DNA from: Methanobacteriota archaeon
Lineage (GTDB): Archaea; Thermoplasmatota; E2; DHVEG-1
Length of the DNA: 14,610 nt
Direction of reading: 5' to 3'
NCBI GenBank assembly: GCA_026394435.1
Contig: JAPKYG010000204.1
Location: 1 to 14,610, forward strand
Under the pieces are notes generated by a model. That model did no database searches. It saw only the letters and a program-made list of their open reading frames with translations, and was not told where the DNA came from. The position numbers were made by a program, and so were the translations under genes. Shown here in pieces: positions 3,826-12,605 of the stretch (the first letter of the stretch is position 1; the number at the start of each line of letters is the position of its first letter).

Positions 3826-6672
3826 ATGTCCGAACAGATTACATCCATGGAAGAAAACAATTACGATTACGTCGCTGTTGAGCAGAAATGGCAAAACAAA
3901 TGGTTTGATGCAAACATCAATGTTGCTCAGAAGGAAAAACAGAAAAAATTCTTCCTTCATTTTGCATACCCAGGTGTTTCCGGATACCTCCACGTGGGAC
4001 ACATGCGAGGATTCACTTATTGTGACGTTATCGCCAGATATAAACGAATGACCGGATACGACGTCTTGTTCCCCGCAGGATTCCATGCATCAGGGATTCC
4101 TTCAGTCGGGTTTGCAAAAAAAGTCGAGCGACACGACGAAGACACCATAAAACTGTTGAAACAAAACGTGTTTACAGACGCGTTTATCAAAAAATTAACA
4201 GACCCTATAGAGGTTGTAAACTATTTCAGCAAAGTATATGTGGATGATTATTGGAAGCGATTCGGATTCCTCATTGATTACACCCGGTTGATGAATACGA
4301 TCTCTGACGGATATAAGAAGTTCATTCAATGGCAGTTTCATAAACTTCATGAAAAAAATCTGTTAACTCAGAAACCACATTTTGCTCCGTACTGTCCAAA
4401 CTGTGGACCGGTCGCGGTCGATAAATCAGAAACCGATGTCGCCCAGGGTGGCTCTGCAGAGATTCTTGAGTTTACAGTTCTCAAATTTACTCTTAAAGAT
4501 GGAATGATTCTCCCTGCAGCAACACTCAGACCAGAAACAATCTTTGGTGTCACCAACATGTGGGTTAATCCCACGGTTGAATATCATAAAGTAAAAATCA
4601 ACAACGAAACCTGGATCTGCTCCAAAGAATGTTTACAAAAACTTTCTTATCAATATGATAATGTTCAACCTCTTCAAGATACCATCAAAGGCAAAGACTT
4701 GATCGGTAAAACCTGCGTAGTACCAGAAATCAACAGAGAGGTTCCGATTCTCGCGGGTGTATTCGCAGACCCTAGTGTTGCCACCGGAATAGTCATGTCC
4801 GTGCCAGCTCACGCCCCATATGATTGGATAGCACTAGTAGAATCAAAAGAAAAAATCGAGGCAATCAAAATTATTGATGTCAAAGGATTCGGCAATAACC
4901 CGGCAAAAGAAGCATGCGACCAACTTCAAATAAAGAGTCAAATAGAAATAGAAAAACTCAACGAAGCAACCGAGCTTGTGTACAAAAAAGAATTCCATAC
5001 CGGGATATTAAATGAGAAATGCGGCAAGTACGCTGGTATAAAAATCGCAGAAATCAAAGACACTGTAAAAAACGATTTAATACTGAAGAATCTTGCGACT
5101 CTAATGAAAGAATTCTCAGAAAAAGTAATCTGCAGATGCAAAGAAACAGTCGTCATTAAACAGATACCCGATCAATGGTTCATTAAATACAGTGACCCTG
5201 TTTTAACAAGAGAATCAAAAGACTATGTAGCAACCATGAATATTTACCCACAGGAATATAAAGATGAACTACCAAAAATCCTTGACTGGTTTGGCGACCG
5301 AGCAGCAATCAGACGAGGCTCCTGGCTTGGAACTGAGTTTCCCTACAAGAAAGACTGGATAATCGAACCAATCTCAGATTCAACGCTTTACCCGGCTTAT
5401 TATATACTCTCTTCGTATGTGAATCAAAAGAAGATTTCAGCAAAAGATATGACCGATGAGTTCTTTGACTATGTGTTCTATGGACTCGGGTCTCCACAAC
5501 ACAAGATCTGGCAGACCATTAAAGCAGATTTTGACTACTGGTACCCTGTTGATATTAATCTGGGTGGAAAAGAGCATAAAACTGTTCACTTCCCGGTCTA
5601 TATTATGAATCATATTGCGATCATGCCAGAGCAGAAACGCCCGCACGGGATTTTTGTGCATTGGTGGGTGACACAAAAAGGCAAAGAAAAAATCAGTAAA
5701 TCTAAAGGCGGCGCAGAACCAATTGTTGAGGCAGCCGTCACGTATGGTGTCGATGCGATGCGTCTCTATTACTTGCATATCGGGTCACCTTTTGTTGATA
5801 TTGAATGGGACCCTGAAACCGTCCTTAAATACAAAAATAGAATTATCAACATCTGGAAATTGGTTCAACAAATCTCAACAATAAAGGAAAAGAAACAACA
5901 GAATCTTGATAACTGGCTGAGAAGTAGCCTGCAACGACGGATACAGAAGGTTTTTAATGCATTTGAGACCTTTGACCTGCGGGTTACATCCAACGAAATC
6001 TTTTTTGAATGCCAGAAAGACCTACAATGGTACTTGAAACGAGGGGGAGCAAATAAAAAATTACTTGATCAGTTTGTCCGTACCTGGATTGTGCTTATGA
6101 CGCCGATCACACCACATCTTGCTGAAGAACTCTGGGCGAGACAGGGACACAACCATTTTGTTTCTAATGAAAAATATCCAGAGTTCAACCCTAAGGAGAT
6201 TTCTGAAAAGGACGAGGTAGGAGAATACCTCCTTACCAGGGTCATCGAAGATACCAACGAGATTCTCAAGGTCACAAAGATTACACCAAAAAAAATCTAT
6301 GTCTACACGTCACCGGAATGGAAACAAAAAATTTTCAGGAAAGCTTTACAGCTTGCTGCTGGAAATGAATTCAATGTTGGTCAGATGATAAAGGACACAA
6401 TGACAGATCCATTAATGAAGCCACTCGGTCAACAGGCGTCTCAATTTGTTTCAAAAATTGGTGGCGAGATAAAAATGTTCAGTGAAATAGACCGTGGACG
6501 ATTTATTATTCCCATTAACGAAAAAGACCATCTCCTCAACGCAAAATTATATCTCAACGAAGTGTTTAGCTGTGAGGTGGAAATCTATAGTGCCGACGAT
6601 ATAAACCTTTATGACCCGGCAAAGAAAATAAAGTTTGCGACTCCCTTACGACCAGCAATCTATATCGAATGA
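3826..6672 (+). CDS. leuS: Leucyl-tRNA synthetase, archaeal type
   Basis: This enzyme charges tRNA-Leu with leucine in the cytoplasm. The product is full length (948 residues from this ATG). The class I signatures are intact: HVGH at residues 56-59 and KISKS at 622-626. Between them lie a Cys-x-x-Cys pair (Cys190, Cys193) and the CP1 editing domain, with the threonine-rich TLRPET at 233-238 and the conserved MSVPAHAPYDW segment. The anticodon-binding helices (for example TPITPHLAEELW) and the C-terminal tRNA-binding extension follow. The archaeal domain order, with CP1 placed before a long HIGH-KMSKS connection, is kept. The TATA box at 3808-3817 suggests that the ATG at 3847 (MEENNYDYV) may be the true start, which costs only seven unconserved residues. 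The stop overlaps the next ORF by ATGA. Confidence 0.97.
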   Translation: MSEQITSMEENNYDYVAVEQKWQNKWFDANINVAQKEKQKKFFLHFAYPGVSGYLHVGHMRGFTYCDVIARYKRMTGYDVLFPAGFHASGIPSVGFAKKVERHDEDTIKLLKQNVFTDAFIKKLTDPIEVVNYFSKVYVDDYWKRFGFLIDYTRLMNTISDGYKKFIQWQFHKLHEKNLLTQKPHFAPYCPNCGPVAVDKSETDVAQGGSAEILEFTVLKFTLKDGMILPAATLRPETIFGVTNMWVNPTVEYHKVKINNETWICSKECLQKLSYQYDNVQPLQDTIKGKDLIGKTCVVPEINREVPILAGVFADPSVATGIVMSVPAHAPYDWIALVESKEKIEAIKIIDVKGFGNNPAKEACDQLQIKSQIEIEKLNEATELVYKKEFHTGILNEKCGKYAGIKIAEIKDTVKNDLILKNLATLMKEFSEKVICRCKETVVIKQIPDQWFIKYSDPVLTRESKDYVATMNIYPQEYKDELPKILDWFGDRAAIRRGSWLGTEFPYKKDWIIEPISDSTLYPAYYILSSYVNQKKISAKDMTDEFFDYVFYGLGSPQHKIWQTIKADFDYWYPVDINLGGKEHKTVHFPVYIMNHIAIMPEQKRPHGIFVHWWVTQKGKEKISKSKGGAEPIVEAAVTYGVDAMRLYYLHIGSPFVDIEWDPETVLKYKNRIINIWKLVQQISTIKEKKQQNLDNWLRSSLQRRIQKVFNAFETFDLRVTSNEIFFECQKDLQWYLKRGGANKKLLDQFVRTWIVLMTPITPHLAEELWARQGHNHFVSNEKYPEFNPKEISEKDEVGEYLLTRVIEDTNEILKVTKITPKKIYVYTSPEWKQKIFRKALQLAAGNEFNVGQMIKDTMTDPLMKPLGQQASQFVSKIGGEIKMFSEIDRGRFIIPINEKDHLLNAKLYLNEVFSCEVEIYSADDINLYDPAKKIKFATPLRPAIYIE

Positions 6673-6869
6673 AAAGGAAGGTTATGCCTAAGAAATTTGT
6701 TCGAATGTGTCCGGAATGTAACAGCACTGATACAAAACCGGACATGTCAGCAGACTCCTACTCCAAGGGTCTTCTAAATCAAAGGCAATGTAACACCTGT
6801 GGTCATACCGGGTTGTTTTTCCCTGAATATACCCAAGAGGATCTAAAAAAGATAAGAGAAAAAAAATAA
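6669..6869 (+). CDS. Small zinc-ribbon protein
   Basis: The 66-residue protein has two Cys-x-x-Cys knuckles (Cys14/Cys17 in MCPECN and Cys41/Cys44 in QCNTCG) spaced as in a single zinc ribbon. A charged C-terminal tail rich in Lys and Glu follows. The first ATG overlaps the leuS stop as ATGA. A second in-frame ATG at 6684 lies just behind GGAAGG, and starting there would still keep both knuckles. The overlap implies translational coupling with leucyl-tRNA synthetase. Small zinc ribbons of this size occur widely in archaea as parts of transcription or translation complexes, but this one has no family feature that assigns a role. The gene ends 14 bp from the convergent 3' end of the large surface-protein gene. 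Confidence 0.8.
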   Translation: MKRKVMPKKFVRMCPECNSTDTKPDMSADSYSKGLLNQRQCNTCGHTGLFFPEYTQEDLKKIREKK

Positions 6870-6871
6870 GG
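6845..6871 (-). terminator. Oligo-T terminator of the surface-protein gene
   Basis: Read on the - strand, the bases directly after the surface-protein stop form two T-rich tracts (an eight-T run followed by a six-T run within 25 bases). Archaeal RNA polymerase terminates at such U-tracts without a hairpin. The tracts lie inside the 3' end of the convergent zinc-ribbon gene, where they encode its Lys-rich tail, so termination here would use DNA shared by both genes. Confidence 0.45.
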
Positions 6872-6883
6872 AAGAAACCTTTG

Positions 6884-9800
6884 TTACTTTCGTTTTCTCC
6901 ATTTGATAAAGATGACCGCACTGATTAGCGAGAGGACAATCACAAGGCCGATCATGACCAGTGTAAGGGTTGTTGGGAACGAGGTAACGACTACAGGGAA
7001 CACCTCAGATTCCGCATTATTGCCTGCGATATCAGTAACGTTGATCTTAAACTCGTAATAACCATCTCCTTCTGCGGCTGTATACTCCCATTCAAAAGGA
7101 GAAGAATCCAGTGGGTCTCCGTATACTGTCCAGCGGCTCCAATTCGATTTATCCTCAGAAAACCGATAGTACAACGAGACTTCTTTAATACCACTACCAT
7201 CTTGATCATTGACAAGTCCGGACACGGTAAAGTTATAAGACCAACTCATTTCCGTTTCCAACGTAGGTATATCAATAGTTCCGATCGGTACGGACGTGTC
7301 TTTTCGGAAAGTAATTGCCTGGTTATTACTGGTGACTAACAATGTGTTTCCTAGTGTATCATTGATCTTGAAATACAGGTAATAGAGCTCACCTTCATTC
7401 ATTTGATCCCAATATTCTTCTTTTAAACTCCAGGACTTGTCATAGGTGCTCGCATTCACATCAGTTGCAATGGTGGTCCATGAAGTCTCAAAATTCGGGC
7501 GATATTGAATAGTATCTAAACGGAAATCATCTTCGAACAATACAGAGTACGTTAATCGCTCTTTGAACCAGAGGGTGTTTCCTGAGAAGCTCGGCAGATC
7601 AGGGATTTTCCAGTCATATAAAAACGAGACGTCCCCGTGGATCGGGAACTCTTCGATGTTACTTGCGTTATCAATAGCAACCGTGCAGACTTCAAAATAC
7701 CCACCATGTTGGCTTGAGGAGCTTGTGAAATTGAATTTCCAGTGTGGTGACTTTTGGGTGGAGTTTGTGAAATAGACCCAGTCCCCGGTGAAGTTCCCCG
7801 TGGATGAATAGCGATAGTATAGTTTCACTTGTTTTATTCCACTGGCATCGGTTTCGTTATCAAAGGACGAAGCGTTGATCCATATGAAATTTGCGGATGC
7901 GTCATACCGCGGTTTCATTGATTGTTTTTTGACATAGGAACTTGGATCGGTGATATCTTGTTTTATTTTGAAATATTTTGTTACGGTGTTTCCCGCGAGG
8001 TCTTTAATGCTAAACGTGATGCTTTTTAACGATGTAATATTATCATAATCAGGTATCGCAGAAAGATTTGCAGTAATATTTTGTACCTGCGTCGTCCCAT
8101 TTGTTCCGGTACATCGAGCAAAATAAGTGTTCATATATGTTATATTATTGAGGATATATTGGAGGGTATATTGTGCTGAATTAACAAGCAATCCCGTTCC
8201 ATTATCTTTAACTTTGATGCTGATCCTAGGAACAACGATATTCAACCATCCATTAAATGTTGGAGTAATCGAAGGGTATAGATATGGAGGCACAGAGTCT
8301 TGCGTAAGGGTTATTCCCCAGCGGAGTAGACTAGGATTATTGGCGGAAATATTTTGAGTTGTGAAATCCGCGCGTAATCGAAGAGTCCGGGGAAGCGTTA
8401 CATCACTCATTGGAAGTAACGTCCCATTTTGTAAGTTTTTCAGAACATTATTGTCTTCATCAAGGAGCTTGAATGTAATACCACTGATTGTCTTGTCATA
8501 GACTGCATATGCATAAAATCGATACCACCAAAATGACTCAGGCAGTTTAATAGGAATGGATGTAATACTTCCTTGTATTTGTTGTGAGGGAGCCTTGTAG
8601 GTCCCAATGCTATACAAATCACCGTTTTCATCTGCAACAAAGAGTAATCCATTTGACACGATAGGAGAACCAAAGACCGGGGATCTCTTAAAATCAGGAG
8701 TCTGAAATGTATCAAAGCCCCATGCTTCTGCACCAGTTGTAGCGATACGTGCGATAATTTTTTTGGAGGGTAAGCCAAGATAGACTTTCCCATCTGCGTA
8801 CACTGGGGAGGAGGTAAGACTACTCGGTGAAAAAAGATGGGATCGATTATATACTGAAGTAGCCCAAAGTTCTGAGCCGCCTGACGCATTTAAAGCAAAA
8901 AGCGTTCCATTTGGTGACGCGACATAGAGGATATTATCAAAGATAGCGGGTGTCGAATCCCCATTACTACTGTATGCTTTATCCGAAGAACAAATCGTTT
9001 TATTCCAGAGTATTTTCCCATCTGTGAGATTCAATGCATACATCATTGTTTTTATTGATAAAGAACTTGTTATAGTAGCGGTGACAAACACGGTATTGCC
9101 ATAGATAACTGGTGACGCGTACCCAACCGCACCGATTTTTTTACTCCAGAGTTTCGAACCATTAAGAGAGAAAGCAAACACGCTATTGTTATCTGGGGAA
9201 TTACAGCCAGCAATAACAATGTCATGCGAAAGGGACGCTGCGGGGCTTGAAAAACTCGGTGCTGATAGTTCCTCCTGCCATGTTCTTTTAGGATTTTGTA
9301 AATCAACCGCTAAAATTTTATTGTTGGTATATCTATTGCTTTCTAGAACGTAAACGCCATTGTCCCCACCCCATGAGGTGATAAAGACGTTATCTCCCGC
9401 AATAACAGGAGAGGAGAAATAGCAAATTGCAGTATCATTATTAGAAAAATCATAGACCCAGGTTTTTGAAATATTATCTCTTGGAAGTGCATAGATATGG
9501 TTAATATGTCCACCAGTATCCATTTGACCTGTTGCCACAACAATATAGTCATCAGTAACAGCAGGTGAATTTACGATATCATAATCAAAGCTGTGGAAAG
9601 AGGTGCGCGTTTGAGGATTCCCACTGCCTACGCCAGCGGGAAGCTCCATGTTATATTGATAAATGGTTCTCGCGTTCGATACGATATAGACCTTTCCATT
9701 CCCAATCACAGGATTCCGGAATTGCCCTCCAACATATTCATTGCCATACCAATATAATGAACTCGTTGAAGGACCATCTCCTGTTGTTGCCCGGTTGTTT

Positions 9801-11038
9801 TCTGGGTTGAACCCAACCATAGGCCATTCGCCTTGTATTCTTGAGATATTCACGATATTGCTTCCGATATGGACTTTATTTTCCACATCTATTCGATAAG
9901 AAGTAGAAAATAAATCCAACCATTGACTCGAATTTTGCCAGGTCATCGCCCAACTGAAGATACGCGGGGAGGTTAAGGGCGTATCCGTGGTAAGATTCGC
10001 CCGGATTTTTAATTTTTTATATGGTATTGCATTGAGATAGACCGGCGGATGGGAGAACCCATCTGAGTTCTTCCCCTCAGGATTATCGGTAAAGTAATCA
10101 TTCGGGACTAGTATGTAGTTGCCAGAATTTTTTTCATACAGGATTTGGTATTTTATCGCCGCCCCGCCACTCTGATAGTCATTCCACGTAAGTGTATCCC
10201 AATAGAATCCACTAAAATGGGTTGAGATACTAAGGGGATCAATCGGGTTTTTTGTCTCAGCAAATCCATATCCTAACGCATACCCTTGTTCACCGGTGGA
10301 GTACAGTTTTATATAATTTGTTGACAGATTACAAAGCGTTGATAAATGGATGAACTTAAGAGATGCTACAACACAGATGTCAATATAGTTATTAGCGTCC
10401 AATGCATATTTTAAATCACCCTGTGTAATCATATGAGAAAAAGTAATATTATTTCCTTGAGATATGTTTCTTCCCAGTTTCTGCCATGCGCCGTTGATGA
10501 ATTTACTTGAATTCCAAAAATAATAATTAACGATTGCTTTATTTGTTGCTTTTCCATACCAAGAAACGACAATATTATCAATTACTTCTGCAGCACTATT
10601 TGGTTTAAATCGAAAGTGTTGGATGACAAATCGTTTTAGATAGGTAGCGGATCGAGTTGCTGACAACTGGTCAAGTCTCTTTATTTTATTGATATCGTTT
10701 CCTTCAAATATTGCTTCCTTTGAAAGATGGGAAGTAGGTGAAAATGTTTTCCCTATTGGAAGAAATAGAAACGCTTGATATGCATACGCGTAATGAGATA
10801 ACGTATCAGCAAAATTATACGTGAAATGACTTGTACCTTTTTTTAACTCTATCGTACCGTTTACGAAATTACAGCCGGTAAGCTTGAGATTTGTTGAATC
10901 TTCAAAGGTATCTTCCCATACTCCATCGTCAGGATAGGTCTTTGCAATTGCGACTGTGCTGGGAACGATGAATCCTATCACTAGGATCATGATAATCCCT
11001 CCGGTAATTGACAGGTTCATCGAATGCGTTGTATGCAT
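6884..11038 (-). CDS. Large secreted, membrane-anchored protein with PQQ-like beta-propeller and Ig-like domains
   Basis: The 1384-residue protein is probably displayed on the cell surface. A signal segment (residues 10-33) leads into a beta-rich region. Residues about 404-812 form a PQQ-like beta-propeller with repeated SSPVIAGDNVFI / STPAIFDNILYVA blades and tryptophan-docking strands. About four Ig-like domains follow (residues 910-1350) with recurring DxSGI(K)xVxLYYR and D(I/L)AGN motifs. A single membrane helix (about 1357-1379) ends in KWRKRK, placing the bulk outside. Segments before (about 270-370) and after (about 813-910) the propeller resemble each other (LKIRANLTT...SPRIFSWAMTW versus LRLRADFTT...NPSLLRWGITL). 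Numerous NxS/T sequons suggest N-glycosylation. GGAGA at 11045-11049 lies 6 bp before the ATG. Residues binding PQQ are not evident; the propeller is more likely structural or a binding platform. The ligand is unknown. Confidence 0.9.
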   Translation of the reverse strand: MHTTHSMNLSITGGIIMILVIGFIVPSTVAIAKTYPDDGVWEDTFEDSTNLKLTGCNFVNGTIELKKGTSHFTYNFADTLSHYAYAYQAFLFLPIGKTFSPTSHLSKEAIFEGNDINKIKRLDQLSATRSATYLKRFVIQHFRFKPNSAAEVIDNIVVSWYGKATNKAIVNYYFWNSSKFINGAWQKLGRNISQGNNITFSHMITQGDLKYALDANNYIDICVVASLKFIHLSTLCNLSTNYIKLYSTGEQGYALGYGFAETKNPIDPLSISTHFSGFYWDTLTWNDYQSGGAAIKYQILYEKNSGNYILVPNDYFTDNPEGKNSDGFSHPPVYLNAIPYKKLKIRANLTTDTPLTSPRIFSWAMTWQNSSQWLDLFSTSYRIDVENKVHIGSNIVNISRIQGEWPMVGFNPENNRATTGDGPSTSSLYWYGNEYVGGQFRNPVIGNGKVYIVSNARTIYQYNMELPAGVGSGNPQTRTSFHSFDYDIVNSPAVTDDYIVVATGQMDTGGHINHIYALPRDNISKTWVYDFSNNDTAICYFSSPVIAGDNVFITSWGGDNGVYVLESNRYTNNKILAVDLQNPKRTWQEELSAPSFSSPAASLSHDIVIAGCNSPDNNSVFAFSLNGSKLWSKKIGAVGYASPVIYGNTVFVTATITSSLSIKTMMYALNLTDGKILWNKTICSSDKAYSSNGDSTPAIFDNILYVASPNGTLFALNASGGSELWATSVYNRSHLFSPSSLTSSPVYADGKVYLGLPSKKIIARIATTGAEAWGFDTFQTPDFKRSPVFGSPIVSNGLLFVADENGDLYSIGTYKAPSQQIQGSITSIPIKLPESFWWYRFYAYAVYDKTISGITFKLLDEDNNVLKNLQNGTLLPMSDVTLPRTLRLRADFTTQNISANNPSLLRWGITLTQDSVPPYLYPSITPTFNGWLNIVVPRISIKVKDNGTGLLVNSAQYTLQYILNNITYMNTYFARCTGTNGTTQVQNITANLSAIPDYDNITSLKSITFSIKDLAGNTVTKYFKIKQDITDPSSYVKKQSMKPRYDASANFIWINASSFDNETDASGIKQVKLYYRYSSTGNFTGDWVYFTNSTQKSPHWKFNFTSSSSQHGGYFEVCTVAIDNASNIEEFPIHGDVSFLYDWKIPDLPSFSGNTLWFKERLTYSVLFEDDFRLDTIQYRPNFETSWTTIATDVNASTYDKSWSLKEEYWDQMNEGELYYLYFKINDTLGNTLLVTSNNQAITFRKDTSVPIGTIDIPTLETEMSWSYNFTVSGLVNDQDGSGIKEVSLYYRFSEDKSNWSRWTVYGDPLDSSPFEWEYTAAEGDGYYEFKINVTDIAGNNAESEVFPVVVTSFPTTLTLVMIGLVIVLSLISAVIFIKWRKRK

Positions 11039-11101
11039 ATTTTATCTCCATATATAGATTTTTAATTGTTTATATTACTTTTGCCGGTTTAATTACTTCT
11101 G

Positions 11102-11133
11102 TAGTATAAGGTAACTAAGTACCCTTTATACTA
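11102..11133. promoter_or_regulatory. Near-perfect inverted repeat upstream of the surface-protein gene
   Basis: TAGTATAAGGTA (11102-11113) and TACCCTTTATACTA (11120-11133) are inverted copies, with 12 pairs, a 2-base bulge (CT) and a 6-base spacer. The repeat sits between a TATA-like box at 11147-11157 (- strand) and the ribosome-binding site at 11045-11049. A transcript from that box would start inside the repeat. It could be an operator or a 5'-leader hairpin; the sequence alone cannot decide. Confidence 0.45.
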
Positions 11134-11146
11134 TATTTATGCGAAA

Positions 11147-11157
11147 TATTTATATAT
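11147..11157 (-). promoter_or_regulatory. Candidate TATA box for the surface-protein gene
   Basis: On the - strand the stretch reads ATATATAAATA, about 110 bp before the start codon at 11038, predicting a leader of about 85-90 bases. A second, weaker box (TAATATAAA, 11069-11077) would instead start transcription at about 11046, on top of the ribosome-binding site, so it is less likely. The whole gap is AT-rich, which lowers specificity. Confidence 0.35.
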
Positions 11158-11235
11158 TAGTTATGGAACAGTTTTTTGATTGAGGTCATCCCAATTTGTT
11201 ATCTCTTTCCTCCTTAAAAAGTTTATTAATTTCGT

Positions 11236-11251
11236 ATCATAAAAAAATGAT
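11236..11251 (-). terminator. Terminator after the glycerate kinase gene
   Basis: On the - strand, seven bases after the kinase stop codon, ATCAT and ATGAT form a 5-bp inverted repeat around a T-run. The T7 tract fits archaeal U-tract termination and would separate the srp54-kinase operon from the surface-protein gene downstream. Confidence 0.45.
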
Positions 11252-11257
11252 GGTTCA

Positions 11258-12592
11258 TTACCGTATCAATATCTGGATATCCATCACATTCGTCCCTGTA
11301 AGGCCGGTACGAAGCATATCACCCAATCCTAGGAAAAAAACATAAGAGTTGTTTTGCTCCAAAAAACTAGGGGGATTCAGCTTTTTTTTCAGTGCACGAG
11401 CAAGTGTAAAACCATCGGCGAGAGCACCAGCAACATCGCTATTCCCGTCAATCCCATCTGTCGCAAATGAGCAGACAACTAAATCATTGCCTGCAATCTC
11501 CTCCACACAGCTGAGCACTAATTCTTGGTTCCGTCCACCAGTCCCACTACCCCGTACCGTTACGGTTGTTTCGCCACTGGTGATAAAAACAGTCTTTCCA
11601 TGTATGAGACTCTTTATTACCCTGTCAATTAAATATTTGCCAATGACCCGTGCTTCGCCAGTAATTGAAGTCGTCATCAGTTTTGCGTCATATCCAAGTT
11701 CTTTTGCTTTTGCAATAGCACCTTGACATGCACGTTCATTATTTGCTATAATAAAATTAAATACCGTCTCAAACACAGGATCATTTTCTTTGAGAGTCTC
11801 GGAAATACGCCCAGCGATACCTTCCGTTATGACTGTTCTTACCGTTGCTGGTATATTCGTCCAAAGTTTATATCGTTTAAGGATTTCTCTTGCATCAGAA
11901 AACGTAGTCGGATCAGGAGATGTGGGACCGGACGCAATCGAAGATATCGGATCATGCACAATATCGGAGATAATAAGGGAGATGATCACTGCTTTTGTAT
12001 GTTGGGTAAGCTGTCCACCTTTTACTAAGGAAAGATGTTTCCGAATTGTATTCAGTTCATCAATGCTTGCACCGGAACGTAATAGCAGATCGATCGTTTT
12101 TTGTAGGTCATTGAGTGGAATACGAGGCTTACAGAATAACGCAGATCCGCCACCGGATATTAGCACGATCACGCAATCGTTCTCACTACACTTTCCTAAG
12201 AGGTCAAGGATTTTTTCTGCGCCATGGATACTGCCTTCATTTGGAAGAGGATGCCCCCCTGTAATAACCTCTATTGAATGATTTGTAATTGTTGCTGATG
12301 GATCATTTGTTATTACAACACCTTTTGTTACTGTCACCGCATCGCAGATTGCTTGTGCCATCCCCATGCTTGCCTTCCCAAAACCCACGACATACAGATG
12401 ATCAAAAGAGGAAAGGTCAATGGCTTCCGATGCAAATACCAGTTGCGTGCCGCAAAAGACATCTTTCACAATACGAGAGGGTTGTACTGCGTCAATTGCA
12501 GCAGTCAGCATATCAAGGACATCCTTTCGTTTCTGCTGAAGCACCGGTGTTTGACCATTCAAGACCAGATCATCATAATTCTTAAACAACAT
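11258..12592 (-). CDS. gck: Glycerate kinase, type 2 (GCK/MOFRL family)
   Basis: Type-2 glycerate kinases phosphorylate glycerate with ATP, in archaea usually to 2-phosphoglycerate, feeding the lower glycolytic or non-phosphorylative Entner-Doudoroff route. From the ATG at 12592 the product is 444 residues, normal for the family. The N-terminal domain holds the GFGKAS motif (lysine at about residue 73), TGGHPLP, the glycine-rich ISGGGSAL at about 145-152 and IISDIVHDPISSIASGPT. The C-terminal MOFRL domain holds SGETTVTVRGSGTGGRNQEL, ATDGIDGNSDVAGALADG (about 377-394) and the closing TGLTGTNVMD. A TTG at 12622 would extend the frame by ten residues into srp54, but the family normally begins close to MLFKNYDDL, so 12592 is preferred. 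It follows srp54 by 13 bp, so they are probably cotranscribed; no functional link is evident. Confidence 0.93.
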   Translation of the reverse strand: MLFKNYDDLVLNGQTPVLQQKRKDVLDMLTAAIDAVQPSRIVKDVFCGTQLVFASEAIDLSSFDHLYVVGFGKASMGMAQAICDAVTVTKGVVITNDPSATITNHSIEVITGGHPLPNEGSIHGAEKILDLLGKCSENDCVIVLISGGGSALFCKPRIPLNDLQKTIDLLLRSGASIDELNTIRKHLSLVKGGQLTQHTKAVIISLIISDIVHDPISSIASGPTSPDPTTFSDAREILKRYKLWTNIPATVRTVITEGIAGRISETLKENDPVFETVFNFIIANNERACQGAIAKAKELGYDAKLMTTSITGEARVIGKYLIDRVIKSLIHGKTVFITSGETTVTVRGSGTGGRNQELVLSCVEEIAGNDLVVCSFATDGIDGNSDVAGALADGFTLARALKKKLNPPSFLEQNNSYVFFLGLGDMLRTGLTGTNVMDIQILIR

Positions 12593-12605
12593 ACTTCCAA
12601 AACAA

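Noticed and set aside
3728..4051. 107-residue + strand ORF overlapping the start of leuS
   Set aside because: It lies in another frame of leuS and the promoter region, with no family resemblance; a shadow ORF.
11155..11190. Short - strand ORF (about ten codons, MTSIKKLFHN) in the surface-gene upstream region
   Set aside because: A GGAGG lies upstream but about 19 bases away, too far for translation, and ten codons cannot be distinguished from chance.
11349..12281. + strand ORFs opposite the glycerate kinase gene
   Set aside because: They are antisense to a well-conserved enzyme, and have low-complexity Ser/Pro/Phe composition typical of shadow frames.
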